Assembly: GCF_030814715.1 (NCBI RefSeq)
Contig: NZ_JAUSVO010000001.1
Location: 310,001-374,000 of the forward strand
DNA length: 64,000 nucleotides
Direction of reading: 5' to 3'
Source of the DNA: Kaistia dalseonensis
GTDB taxonomy: Bacteria > Pseudomonadota > Alphaproteobacteria > Rhizobiales > Kaistiaceae
Shown: positions 35,697 through 44,350 of the stretch, one piece after another
Layout: each line of letters starts with the position of its first letter
Position numbering within the stretch: position 1 is the first letter of the stretch
Translations under genes and position numbers: made by a program
Notes under the pieces: generated by a model
Seen by the model: only the letters and a program-made list of their open reading frames with translations
Told to the model about the DNA's origin: nothing
Databases searched by the model: none

Positions 35697-36602
35697 ATGA
35701 CATCCTTCGCCAATAATGCCCGCGGCATCATCATGATGACGCTCTCCAACCTCGTCTTCATCTTCAACGATACGCTGATCAAGATCGCGGCCGAGCGGCT
35801 GGCCGTCGGCCAGATCCTCGTTCTGCGCGGCGCCATGGCCTTGGTCGTGATCGGCATCCTGCTCTATGCGACGGGCGGCTATCGGGCTTGGCGCATGGCG
35901 CTCAACCGGCTCGTGGCCTGGCGCACGGTGGGCGAGGTCGGCGCGGCCGTGCTCTATCTTTATGCATTGTTCCGCATGCCGATCGCCAATGTCTCGGCGA
36001 TCGGGCAGGTGGTGCCGCTGATGACGACGGCGGCGGCGGCGATCTTTCTCGGCGAGGCCGTGGGCTGGCGTCGCTGGACGGCTGTCGGCATCGGGTTCAT
36101 CGGCGTGATGCTGATCATGCGGCCGGGCGTCGCCGGATTCGATATCTATTCGGTCGCGGCGCTCGCCTCGATGGGCTTCATCACCATGCGCGATCTGGTG
36201 ACGCGGCGCTTCGAACCCGGCATTCCGACGCTGCTGGTGATCGCAGTTACCGCCGCGGCCGTGATGCTGTCCGGCCTGGTTGTGGCCGCCGGCGAGACAT
36301 GGCCGGCGCCGACGGGGACGGAATGGCTGATGCTGCTCGGCGCCTCGACCATGCTGCTGGCCGGCTATGGCACCTCGATCCTCGCCATGCGCTATGGCGA
36401 GATGTCGGTCGTGGCGCCGTTCCGCTATAGCGGCATCGTCTTCGCCATCATCATCGGCTACGTGATCTGGAGCGACGTGCCCGACATCTTCACGATCGCC
36501 GGAACGCTCATCGTCGTCGCGACGGGCATCTACACCTTCAATCGCGAGCGGCGGATCGCGCAGGCTAAGCGGGCGGAAATCGTCAGCCCGTCCAGCGCGT
36601 GA
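35697..36602 (+). CDS. EamA/DMT-superfamily transporter
   Basis: The 301-residue protein has ten hydrophobic segments in two EamA repeats. The first begins MTLSNLVFIFNDTLIK and the second near GFDIYSVAALASMGFITMRDLVTRR. RGAMALVVIGILLYATGG and NVSAIGQVVPLMTTAAAAIFLGEAVGWRRWTAV match drug/metabolite exporter repeats. The ATG at 35697 begins the first repeat; upstream frame has no membrane features. The stop overlaps the convergent nitroreductase gene by 20 bases. Members export amino acids, metabolites or drugs; the substrate here is not known. Confidence 0.92.
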   Translation: MTSFANNARGIIMMTLSNLVFIFNDTLIKIAAERLAVGQILVLRGAMALVVIGILLYATGGYRAWRMALNRLVAWRTVGEVGAAVLYLYALFRMPIANVSAIGQVVPLMTTAAAAIFLGEAVGWRRWTAVGIGFIGVMLIMRPGVAGFDIYSVAALASMGFITMRDLVTRRFEPGIPTLLVIAVTAAAVMLSGLVVAAGETWPAPTGTEWLMLLGASTMLLAGYGTSILAMRYGEMSVVAPFRYSGIVFAIIIGYVIWSDVPDIFTIAGTLIVVATGIYTFNRERRIAQAKRAEIVSPSSA

Positions 36603-37281
36603 CGACGGTCGCGAGGTCCGGGCGGATCCGGTCGGCCGGCTTTTCCGTCTGCCGGCCGAGATGGATGAAGCCCGCCACGCGCTCGCCCGGCTGAACGCCG
36701 ACCAGCGCTGCCGCCTCGCCATCGCGCCCCGGCCATTTCAGCAGCCATTGCGCGGCATAGCCGAGCGCGGTGGCGCCGTGGATCAGGTTCATGCCGGCCG
36801 CGCCCGCGCTCAGCATCTGGTCCCATTCCGGGATCTTGGAGGCGGGGTCGGTGCGGCTCACCACTACGACCGTGACCGGCGCGCGCAGCATATAGAGCGT
36901 CCAGATATCCTTCTTCGACGGGTCGAGGCCGGGATTGCGCGCGGCATAGAGCGCATCGAAGCGCTCGCCGGCGACCCGCCGCGCATCGCCCTCGATGACG
37001 ATGAACCGCCAGGGCACGAGGCGCCCGTGATCGGGCGAGCGCGCCGCGATCTTCAGCATGCGATCGAGCTCGACGGCGGGAATCGGCGCCGGGTCGAAGG
37101 CGCGCATCGGCACCGAGCGGCGCATGTCGAGCTTGGCCAGCATGTCCGGCGCGATCTGGAGTTCGAACGCATCATAGTAGATCGGCTCGGGAGCAGGGGC
37201 AGGCGCGCCGTGATGGGTCGAGCCGTGGGACTGACTGCCCTGATGATTCGGTGTGCCCTGATGATTCATGACGTGGTTCAT
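36583..37281 (-). CDS. Nitroreductase family protein, YdjA-like, with His-rich leader
   Basis: The 232-residue protein belongs to the small FMN nitroreductase group. The core has RRSVPMRAFDPAPIPAVELDRMLKIAARSPDHGRLVPWRFIVIEG, with the FMN-contact SPDHGRLVPWRF typical of YdjA. AAGMNLIHGATALGYAAQWLLKWPG is the second conserved block. The first 35 residues are odd: they contain many His, Gln, Gly and Pro residues (MNHVMNHQGTPNHQGSQSHG) before the fold starts near YYDAFELQIAPDM. The ATG at 37281 is assumed; a start at 37269 is equally possible. The gene converges with the DMT exporter. A metal-binding or disordered role for the leader is speculation. Confidence 0.88.
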   Translation of the reverse strand: MNHVMNHQGTPNHQGSQSHGSTHHGAPAPAPEPIYYDAFELQIAPDMLAKLDMRRSVPMRAFDPAPIPAVELDRMLKIAARSPDHGRLVPWRFIVIEGDARRVAGERFDALYAARNPGLDPSKKDIWTLYMLRAPVTVVVVSRTDPASKIPEWDQMLSAGAAGMNLIHGATALGYAAQWLLKWPGRDGEAAALVGVQPGERVAGFIHLGRQTEKPADRIRPDLATVVTRWTG

Positions 37282-37601
37282 GGCGCAGGCCTTCGGAATT
37301 CGGGCGCGGTGACGGCGGAGATGTGCGCCCGAGGCCGTGATTTTGCAAGCCGGCCGGGATCGCCCCCGCGTTTCGTTGGGGGGAATGGCTGTTGCATTTG
37401 TGTCAGCGGACAGTCGAAAGTGCCGCGCTTGCCGTCGGGGAAGTGGACGAATGGGCGGCGGAGTTCGATAATCGTCTTGAATATTGCCGCATGGGGGGCG
37501 ATGCGAGATCAGGACGGGACGGTCGCCATGGCCGCCGGCCTCGGTTCGTCCTGTTGCCCATGATCGGCGAGCGTGAAATTTCGTGCCGGGGGGCATTCTC
37601 G

Positions 37602-40600
37602 ATGTCGGTGTATCGTGTGGTTCCAGGTCGCGGCGGCGTGAGCGCCACGCGACAGCAGGCATCGCGCTCGGTCTCCGGGCGGCCCGCTCTCTGGCGCCGG
37701 CTCCTGGCGACATCGGCGCTGGTTCCGGCCGCCGCCTCCTGTGGCCTGCTGCTCTCCGCGCTCGCGGCAAGCCCCGCGGCTGCGGCCTGCAATGTCACGG
37801 GCACCACGACCATCTCCACGTGTGACGCATCCTCCGTCGGCGTGACCATGATACCGGGCACGGGCTCGCTGACCGTCAGCGACATGACCACAGGCTCGGT
37901 CGGCTATGCCTCGCCGACGACGACGGGCATTTACGATCAGTCCGTCCTGCTGACGGGCGACCTCGTTCTCAATCGGCCGGATTACAGCGCGCTGATCATG
38001 CAGTTCGGCACGAATTCGTCGGCGGAGACGATCCCCGTCACGGTGAATGTCGACATCACGATCGACAGCACGGTCAAGGCCACGGCGAGCGCGGGCTTCG
38101 GCACGATCTGGGTCCGCAATGATTATGCCGGCACGATCTCGATCGACAATGCCGGCACGATCGACTGGAAGGGACCGACCTCCTATCCCGGCAGTGCGGC
38201 GATCGATGCTTCCACGCATCTCGGCGGGATCACAGTCGTCAATGCCGGCATCGTGACGTCGAACGCCCGCGGCATCTATGCCGACGGCAATTTCTACGGC
38301 GCCGACGCTGGCGAGCGGCAGACCGTCTCGGTGACCAACACCGGATCTGTCACCGCCACCACGGCCGGCATCCGCGTGATCGACTATTACGGCCTGGCCA
38401 AGATCGTGAATGAGGGCACCGTCCAGGCGACGCTGCAGCACGGGCTCACCGCCTGGTCGGCCGATGGCGATGCTAGCATCACCAATTCCGGCACCGTCAC
38501 CTCGGGCAATGACAACGCCATATTTGCCGCGACGGAAATGGGCGCCGCCACCGTCTACAATAGCGGCACCGTCACGGCCGAGGGCGACCCGGCGCTGGAC
38601 GACGCCCATGCCGCGCTCAAGGCGGCGCAAGGCTATAATGGCCTCCGCGCGAACGCCTACATCTCTGGCGACGTGGCGATCACCAATACCGCAACCGGCG
38701 TGGTCACCGCCAATCGCGACGCCGGCATCCTGGCCGAGACGCCCAAGGGCGACATCACGATCATCAATGACGGCAAGGTGACCGCGAAAATCGGTATCGC
38801 CGCCGATAGCGGCGCGACGACGGGCTATAATGGCGCGGTCGTCGGCATGGTCGATGGCGCGGTCTCGATCACCAATAATGGTAGTGTCACGGCCACGGAA
38901 CTGGCCGTGCGCATGGATGGCAAGACCAACGGCCTGGTGAACACCGGAACACTCGCCACGATCGACGCCACGGCCGTCAGGATCGGCGACGGCGATACGA
39001 CGGTCTATAATGCTGGCACGATTTCCGCTGGTTCCGCCGCCGGTACGGCGATCGCGATGGGCGGCGGCAACAATCGCCTCGTGATCGCGGACACGTCCGT
39101 CCTCGTCGGCAAGGTGACGAATGAAAGCGCCGGCAACGCGCTGGAACTGACCGGCACGGGCAGCGGCACGCTCGACCTCGGCAGCGTCAGCGACACCGGC
39201 GCCTATCAGGGCTTCTCCAACCTGACCAAGTCCGGCTCCGGCCTCTGGGTGCTGAGCGGTTCCGGCGGCAGCCTGACCGGGCCGACCACGATTGACGCGG
39301 GCATGCTGCAACTTGCCTATGGCGCCTCGTCGGCCTCGGTCTTCACGGTCAATGGTGGCACGCTCGGCGGAACGGGCTCGATCGGCGGGCTGGTGGTCAA
39401 TGCCGGCGGCACGGTCGCGCCCGGCTATTCGCCGGGCACGCTGACCGTCAACGGCAATGTCGCCTTCGCCAGCGGCTCGACCTATCTGGTCGATATCGCG
39501 ACCTCCGGCGCCAATGATCTGATCACCGCGACGGGAACGGCGACGATCTCCGGCGGCACCGTGCAGGTTGCGGCTGAGACCGGCTATGCCGACCCGCTCG
39601 CGACCTACACCATCCTGACGGCCTCGAGCGGCGTCAGCGGCACGTTCGACAGCGCGACGACCGATTATGCCTTCCTGACGCCGGTGCTCGGCTATGACGC
39701 GAAGGACGTCTATCTGACGATCGCCCGCAACGACATCCGCTTCGCCGCCATGGCCCAGACGCCGAACGAGCGCGCCGCAGCCGTCGCGGCCGAATCGCTC
39801 GGGCTCGGCAATCCGGTCTATAATTCCGTGCTGCAATTGACCGCCCTGCAGGCGCCGGGCGCCTTCAACGCACTGTCCGGCGAGGCCTATGCGAGCGCTG
39901 TCTCGGTCATCGGGCAGGATTCGATCTATCTGCGCCAGGCGGTTGGCGCGCGTGTCTGGCAGGGTCTCGGCGCCGATGCCGCGCCTGCGGCCGACGGGCC
40001 GGCCACGGCCAAGCTCGGCACCGGCCTGACCGTCTGGGGCCAGGGCTATGGCGCCTGGGGCAATATTGACGGCGACGGCAACGCGGCGTCGGTCTCGCGC
40101 GACATTGGCGGCTTCTTCGCCGGCGTCGATGGCGCCGTCGCCGATGGCGTCCGCCTCGGCGTTGTCGGCGGCTATGGCCGCTCGAGCTTCCAGATCGATG
40201 ATCGCGCCTCGTCCGGCGACATCGATACCTATGATCTCGGCGCCTATGGCGGCGCGCGGATCGGCGCCCTCGGCCTGCTCGGCGCCGCGACCTACAGCTG
40301 GAACGATGTCTCGGTCAGCCGCACGGTCGCCTTCCCCGGCTATCTCGGCGCCAATAATGCGAGCTTCGATGTCGGCACGACGCAGATCTTCGGCGAGGCC
40401 AACTGGCGCTTCGACCTGACCGCGCCCGGCAGCGAGCCGGCCTATGGCAAGGCCTGGCTCGAACCCTTCGTGAGCCCGGCCTATGTCAATCTCGGCTCGG
40501 GCGACATTGCCGAGACCGGCTCGAGCTCGGCGCTGACCGGTTCGACGGATGGCGAGGATCTGTTCTATGTGACGCTCGGCGCGCGGGTCGCGACCACGAT

Positions 40601-40877
40601 CAAGCTCGCCAATGATGCGAGCCTGACGCCGCGCCTCAGCCTCGGCTGGCAGCACGCCTTTGGCGACGTGAACCCGAGCGCCAGCCTCGCCTTTGCGAGC
40701 GGCGGACTGCCCTTCGCCGTCAGCGGCGTACCGATCGCGCAGAACACCGCCGTGATCGGCGCCGGCGTCGATTACGGCTTCAACCAGACCGTCTCCGCCG
40801 GAATCTCCTATAGCGGCCAGTTCGGCGACGGCCTGCAGGACAACGCCGTCAAGGGAACCCTCAACGTCAAGTTCTGA
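37602..40877 (+). CDS. Autotransporter (type V secretion) with beta-helix passenger
   Basis: The 1091-residue protein has an extended signal region, with a hydrophobic stretch LLATSALVPAAASCGLLLSALAASPAAAA near residues 35-62. A long passenger follows with irregular repeats of 20-25 residues built on N-G-T-V-T units, for example NTGSVTATTAGI, NSGTVTSGNDNAI, NSGTVTAEGDP and NNGSVTATELAV. GGTLGGTGSIGGLVVNAGGTVAPGYSPGTL is the classic PATR segment before the linker. The C-terminal barrel starts near LTVWGQGYGAWG and ends GTLNVKF with the terminal aromatic residue. The ATG at 37602 is chosen for the basic leader that follows; an upstream ATG at 37560 is possible. It is likely a surface adhesin; no enzyme motif is visible. 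Confidence 0.92.
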   Translation: MSVYRVVPGRGGVSATRQQASRSVSGRPALWRRLLATSALVPAAASCGLLLSALAASPAAAACNVTGTTTISTCDASSVGVTMIPGTGSLTVSDMTTGSVGYASPTTTGIYDQSVLLTGDLVLNRPDYSALIMQFGTNSSAETIPVTVNVDITIDSTVKATASAGFGTIWVRNDYAGTISIDNAGTIDWKGPTSYPGSAAIDASTHLGGITVVNAGIVTSNARGIYADGNFYGADAGERQTVSVTNTGSVTATTAGIRVIDYYGLAKIVNEGTVQATLQHGLTAWSADGDASITNSGTVTSGNDNAIFAATEMGAATVYNSGTVTAEGDPALDDAHAALKAAQGYNGLRANAYISGDVAITNTATGVVTANRDAGILAETPKGDITIINDGKVTAKIGIAADSGATTGYNGAVVGMVDGAVSITNNGSVTATELAVRMDGKTNGLVNTGTLATIDATAVRIGDGDTTVYNAGTISAGSAAGTAIAMGGGNNRLVIADTSVLVGKVTNESAGNALELTGTGSGTLDLGSVSDTGAYQGFSNLTKSGSGLWVLSGSGGSLTGPTTIDAGMLQLAYGASSASVFTVNGGTLGGTGSIGGLVVNAGGTVAPGYSPGTLTVNGNVAFASGSTYLVDIATSGANDLITATGTATISGGTVQVAAETGYADPLATYTILTASSGVSGTFDSATTDYAFLTPVLGYDAKDVYLTIARNDIRFAAMAQTPNERAAAVAAESLGLGNPVYNSVLQLTALQAPGAFNALSGEAYASAVSVIGQDSIYLRQAVGARVWQGLGADAAPAADGPATAKLGTGLTVWGQGYGAWGNIDGDGNAASVSRDIGGFFAGVDGAVADGVRLGVVGGYGRSSFQIDDRASSGDIDTYDLGAYGGARIGALGLLGAATYSWNDVSVSRTVAFPGYLGANNASFDVGTTQIFGEANWRFDLTAPGSEPAYGKAWLEPFVSPAYVNLGSGDIAETGSSSALTGSTDGEDLFYVTLGARVATTIKLANDASLTPRLSLGWQHAFGDVNPSASLAFASGGLPFAVSGVPIAQNTAVIGAGVDYGFNQTVSAGISYSGQFGDGLQDNAVKGTLNVKF

Positions 40878-40884
40878 CCGCTGC

Positions 40885-40905
40885 TCGCGGCCCGATCGGC
40901 CGCGA
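40885..40905 (+). terminator. Hairpin after the autotransporter gene
   Basis: A perfect 8-base stem TCGCGGCC/GGCCGCGA with a five-base loop begins 8 bases after the stop. There is no strong T-run, so intrinsic termination is likely but not certain. The rest of 40906-41093 holds no gene. Confidence 0.5.
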
Positions 40906-41093
40906 CCAGCCTTTGTCTCGATCGGGCAGAGCCTTTCATCGGTTCAGAGAAGCCGTTGAAGGCGCGCATCCTATGTCCGGTTGTGCGCAGTTTCGCGCCG
41001 GACTTGAGGAGTGACGGGGCCACGAGGCGCCTCGTCGAAGGCAGTCGGCCGCGTGCGACCTCAATCGTGAGCCTCGATCAGGGTTGGCGGGCC

Positions 41094-41885
41094 TTATGCC
41101 GCCCGCGATTCGAGCGCCTGGTCGGCGGTCAGCGCCGTCTCCGGCGTGCCGGAGACGATCAGTTCGAGCACTTCCTGCTCGGTCGTGTGCGCGATGTAGC
41201 GATCGCCGACATTCTGCCCGCGCTTCATCACCATGATCCGGTCGCCGACCTCGAAAATGTCGGTCAGGCGGTGCGAGATGATGATCTGCGCCACACCCTG
41301 CTTCTTCAGTTCGCTCATGGTTTCGAGCAGCCGTTCGGTGGCCATGACGGAAAGATTGGCGGTCGGCTCGTCGAGGACGACGACCTTGGGGTCGAACGAG
41401 ATCGCGCGGGCGATGGCGACTGATTGCTGCCGCCCGCCCGAGAGGCTCTCGACCTTCTGGAACACGGAATTCACATCGACCTTGAGGCGCTTCAGCACCT
41501 GGTCGGCTTCCTCATACATGCGCCTGCGATCGACGAAGAGGCCGCGCCGGGGCCAGCGGCCGAGGAAGATGTTCTGCGCGATGTCCATGTTCCCGCAGAG
41601 CGCGAAGTCTTGGTAGATCATCTCGATACCGTCGACGCGGCTCTCATGCGGGCTCTTGAAATGGGTCTCGCGGCCATTGACGAGCACATCGCCGCTGTCG
41701 CGCTGATAGGCGCCGGTCATCACCTTCATCAGCGTCGACTTGCCGGCCGAATTGTCGCCGACCAGCCCGAGGATTTCGCCGGGCGCCAGCGTCAGGTTGA
41801 TGTCGCGCAGCGCCTGCACGGGGCCGAACGCCTTGGAGATGTTGCGCATCTCGATGAACGGTGTGGGGCGGCTATGATCAGACAT
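41094..41885 (-). CDS. Single-domain sugar ABC importer ATPase, FrcA-like
   Basis: The ATPase of 263 residues has Walker A GDNSAGKST near residue 41, signature LSGGRQQSVAIARAISFDP and Walker B VVVLDEPTANL. Unlike RbsA it has one domain only, as in the fructose importer FrcA of rhizobia, so it must work as a homodimer. The start at 41885 overlaps the permease gene by eight bases. It is the last gene of a binding protein/permease/ATPase unit. Confidence 0.92.
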   Translation of the reverse strand: MSDHSRPTPFIEMRNISKAFGPVQALRDINLTLAPGEILGLVGDNSAGKSTLMKVMTGAYQRDSGDVLVNGRETHFKSPHESRVDGIEMIYQDFALCGNMDIAQNIFLGRWPRRGLFVDRRRMYEEADQVLKRLKVDVNSVFQKVESLSGGRQQSVAIARAISFDPKVVVLDEPTANLSVMATERLLETMSELKKQGVAQIIISHRLTDIFEVGDRIMVMKRGQNVGDRYIAHTTEQEVLELIVSGTPETALTADQALESRAA

Positions 41886-44166
41886 GGCGGGCGGCTCCAT
41901 GGGCCGGGGCACGGCGGGAGAAGAAGCGTCGGCGGATGGTCCCGGCGAGATCGCCCTGTCGGAGCCAGATGTCGCCGACCACGGCAACGATCAGGATGAG
42001 ACCGATGAAGACGTTGACCCAATGCTGCGGCATCACGAAGGATTGGCCGTTCGAGAGGATCAGTTGCAGCGAGAGCAGCGCGCGGATGAGCGCAATCACG
42101 GCGGCGCCGGCGAGCGCGCCGAGCACGGTGCCATAGCCGCCGAAGATCGAGCCGCCGCCGATGATCACCGCCGCGATCGCATCGAGCTCGCGCAACTGAC
42201 CGGCCGAGGGGTTGAAGCTCCGCAGGAAGGCGACATAGATCACGCCGGCGCAGGCGGCGCAGAGCGCGGAGAAGACGAGGCTGATCGCGCGCACCCGGCC
42301 GGAATTGATGCCGGCATATTCGGCCGCGCGGCGGTTGCCGCCGGTCGCATAGACCATCTGGCCGAAGGGCGTCTTGGCGAGCACGATGCCGGCCAGGATC
42401 GCCACCACGATCATGAAGATGGTCTGCACGCTGAGCGCGGCGGCGATGTCGTAGACGAGGGTCCCCCGCGCCGGCGCGATGCCGAAATAGGTCAGCGCGT
42501 CGATCAGCTTGCGGCCGAGCAGGTTGAAGGTCTCGGAGAAGGAGGAGAGCTGGCGCCCCGCCGTCATCCAGGCGCCGATGCCGCGCGCCATATAGAACAT
42601 GCCGAGCGTGGCGACGAAGGCGGGCAGGCCGAAGCCGACCGTCAGGAGCGCATTGACGAGACCGGCCGCCGCGCCCGCCATCAGCGCGATGAAGACGGCG
42701 GTCCAGGGATCGAAGCCCATCTGCTTCATCAGGAAGGCGCAGGTGGCGGCCGAAAGCGCCAGCACCGAGCCGACCGAAAGGTCGATGTCGCCATTGGCGA
42801 TGACATAGGTCATGCCGATCGAGAGCAGGCCGACCTCGGTGAAGGACAGCATCAGGTTGAACGAATTGTCGATCGAGCCCCAGAAATCGGGCCTGAGGTA
42901 GAGGCCGACGCACCAGAGCAGAATAGCGAGCACGATCGCGGCCGCATCGCGCCGGGCGAGGAAATGGCCGATCGGCCCGCGCGCCCGCATCGCGCTGTCG
43001 GAGGCCGAGGAACCCTTGGTCTGCGCGCCCTCGATGGCGACCCCGCCGACTTCGATGATCGGCGGCAGCGGCCGGCCGGTGAGGCGAGCCCAGAGGCGGG
43101 GGAAGACGTTGCGGCGGATGATCCACGGCTCGATCAGCACGGCGATGAGCAGGATCAGGCCGAGAAAGGCCGGGACGGCGCCGGGTGGCAATTGCGCCAT
43201 GCCCTGCACCTGCATGTCGACGCCGCCGACCTTGACGGTGCGAGTCATCGGGATGCCCTCGCGCAGCACCTTGTCGATCAGCACCACGAGGATCGCGCCA
43301 AGCGCGCCGCCGAGCAGCCGCCCACGCCCGCCGAGGATCGAGGCGCCGCCGACGATGACGGCCGCGATCACGATCAGTTCCGCGCCCTGGCCATATTGCG
43401 AGGTGATGCCCTTGTCCTGCGCGACGTTCATGAGGCCGGCCAGCGTCGCGCAGAGTGCGGAGAGCACATAGCCGCGCATGCGCACGCGCCGCGTGGGGAT
43501 GCCGGCATAGATCGAGGCCATCTCGTTGCCGCCGGTCGCATAGGTCTCATAGCCCCAGCGCGTCTTGGCGAGCACGATCATGCCGACGATGGTAACGGCG
43601 AGGAAGATCAGAATCTGGTTGTTGAAGCCGAGGGCGTTGGTCTCGCCGATCTGGAAGAACCACGGCGCCTCCAGCGCCTTCTCGCTATAGGAGATCGTCT
43701 TGCCGCCGGTGAGCCCGAGCACGAAGCCGCGGCCGATGAACAGCATGGTCAACGTCGTGATGAAGGAGGGGACGCGGAGCACCGTCACGAAGAAGCCGTT
43801 GACGAGCCCGACGCCGAGGCCGACCAGCACCGCCGCAATCACCGACGGTCCGATGCCGAGATCGTAATAGGATTTGGAAAAGCAGATCGAGAACACGGTC
43901 GCGACCAGGCCGAGCGTCGAGCCGACCGAGAGGTCGAGATCCTTGTTGATGATGACGAAAGTCATCCCCGCCGCCATGACGCCATAGCGCGCCGTATCGC
44001 GCAGGATCGCCGAGAAGGCGTCGGTCTGGCCGAAGAATTTCGGGTTGATGAAGACGCCGGCGATGTAGAGCAGCACCATGAAGACGATGAGGCCCACCTC
44101 CCAGCCGCCGATCAGCTGGAGCGGCAGGCGTCTGCGGGCGGGCGCGGCAAGGGTCGTTGCGGTCAT
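41878..44166 (-). CDS. Fused double permease of a sugar ABC importer
   Basis: The chain of 762 residues contains two complete RbsC/FrcC-type permease units, each normally a separate protein of about 330-360 residues. The first has MTFVIINKDLDLSVGSTLGLVATV and YATGGNEMASIYAGIPTRRVRMRGYVLSALCATLAGLMN. The second repeats the same elements: MTYVIANGDIDLSVGSVLALSAAT and YATGGNRRAAEYAGINSGRVRAISLVFSALCAACAGV. A linker of about 60 residues around residues 340-400 joins them. This should give both halves of the pore from one polypeptide, which pairs with a homodimeric single-domain ATPase. The stop overlaps the ATPase start. No stop or frameshift separates the halves, so the fusion appears real. Confidence 0.92.
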   Translation of the reverse strand: MTATTLAAPARRRLPLQLIGGWEVGLIVFMVLLYIAGVFINPKFFGQTDAFSAILRDTARYGVMAAGMTFVIINKDLDLSVGSTLGLVATVFSICFSKSYYDLGIGPSVIAAVLVGLGVGLVNGFFVTVLRVPSFITTLTMLFIGRGFVLGLTGGKTISYSEKALEAPWFFQIGETNALGFNNQILIFLAVTIVGMIVLAKTRWGYETYATGGNEMASIYAGIPTRRVRMRGYVLSALCATLAGLMNVAQDKGITSQYGQGAELIVIAAVIVGGASILGGRGRLLGGALGAILVVLIDKVLREGIPMTRTVKVGGVDMQVQGMAQLPPGAVPAFLGLILLIAVLIEPWIIRRNVFPRLWARLTGRPLPPIIEVGGVAIEGAQTKGSSASDSAMRARGPIGHFLARRDAAAIVLAILLWCVGLYLRPDFWGSIDNSFNLMLSFTEVGLLSIGMTYVIANGDIDLSVGSVLALSAATCAFLMKQMGFDPWTAVFIALMAGAAAGLVNALLTVGFGLPAFVATLGMFYMARGIGAWMTAGRQLSSFSETFNLLGRKLIDALTYFGIAPARGTLVYDIAAALSVQTIFMIVVAILAGIVLAKTPFGQMVYATGGNRRAAEYAGINSGRVRAISLVFSALCAACAGVIYVAFLRSFNPSAGQLRELDAIAAVIIGGGSIFGGYGTVLGALAGAAVIALIRALLSLQLILSNGQSFVMPQHWVNVFIGLILIVAVVGDIWLRQGDLAGTIRRRFFSRRAPAHGAARHV

Positions 44167-44210
44167 CGACAGGGTCTTTGGGTTCAGGGCGTTGCCGAGG
44201 GCCAGGCACC

Positions 44211-44290
44211 GTCATCCCACGCAGGCGGGACCCGTGAAGGGCGGAACGAGTCCGGCCCTCACGAGTTCCGGGGCAAGCCCGGGATGGCGG
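44211..44290. repeat. REP-like palindromes between permease and binding-protein genes
   Basis: GTCATCCCACGCAGGCGGGA and GTTCCGGGGCAAGCCCGGGATGGCGG flank a second inverted pair, GGGCGGAACGAGTCCGGCCC. They fill most of the 184-base gap. Such elements often lower expression of the downstream permease relative to the binding protein. Confidence 0.6.
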
Positions 44291-44350
44291 CAGCATGTGG
44301 GGGCACGTCGCGCCTCATGAAGAGTGGCGACGTGCCCGATCGGGTTTGGC

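Noticed and set aside
36583-36602. Overlap of the DMT exporter and nitroreductase stops as a sign of misannotation
   Set aside because: Both genes have complete family patterns to their ends; a 20-base convergent overlap is ordinary.
37509-40655. Very long open frame (over 1000 codons) on the minus strand opposite the autotransporter gene
   Set aside because: Its text is dominated by Arg, Asp, Gly, His and Ile in a pattern expected from the opposite strand of high-GC coding DNA. The plus strand encodes a clear autotransporter with signal region and barrel.
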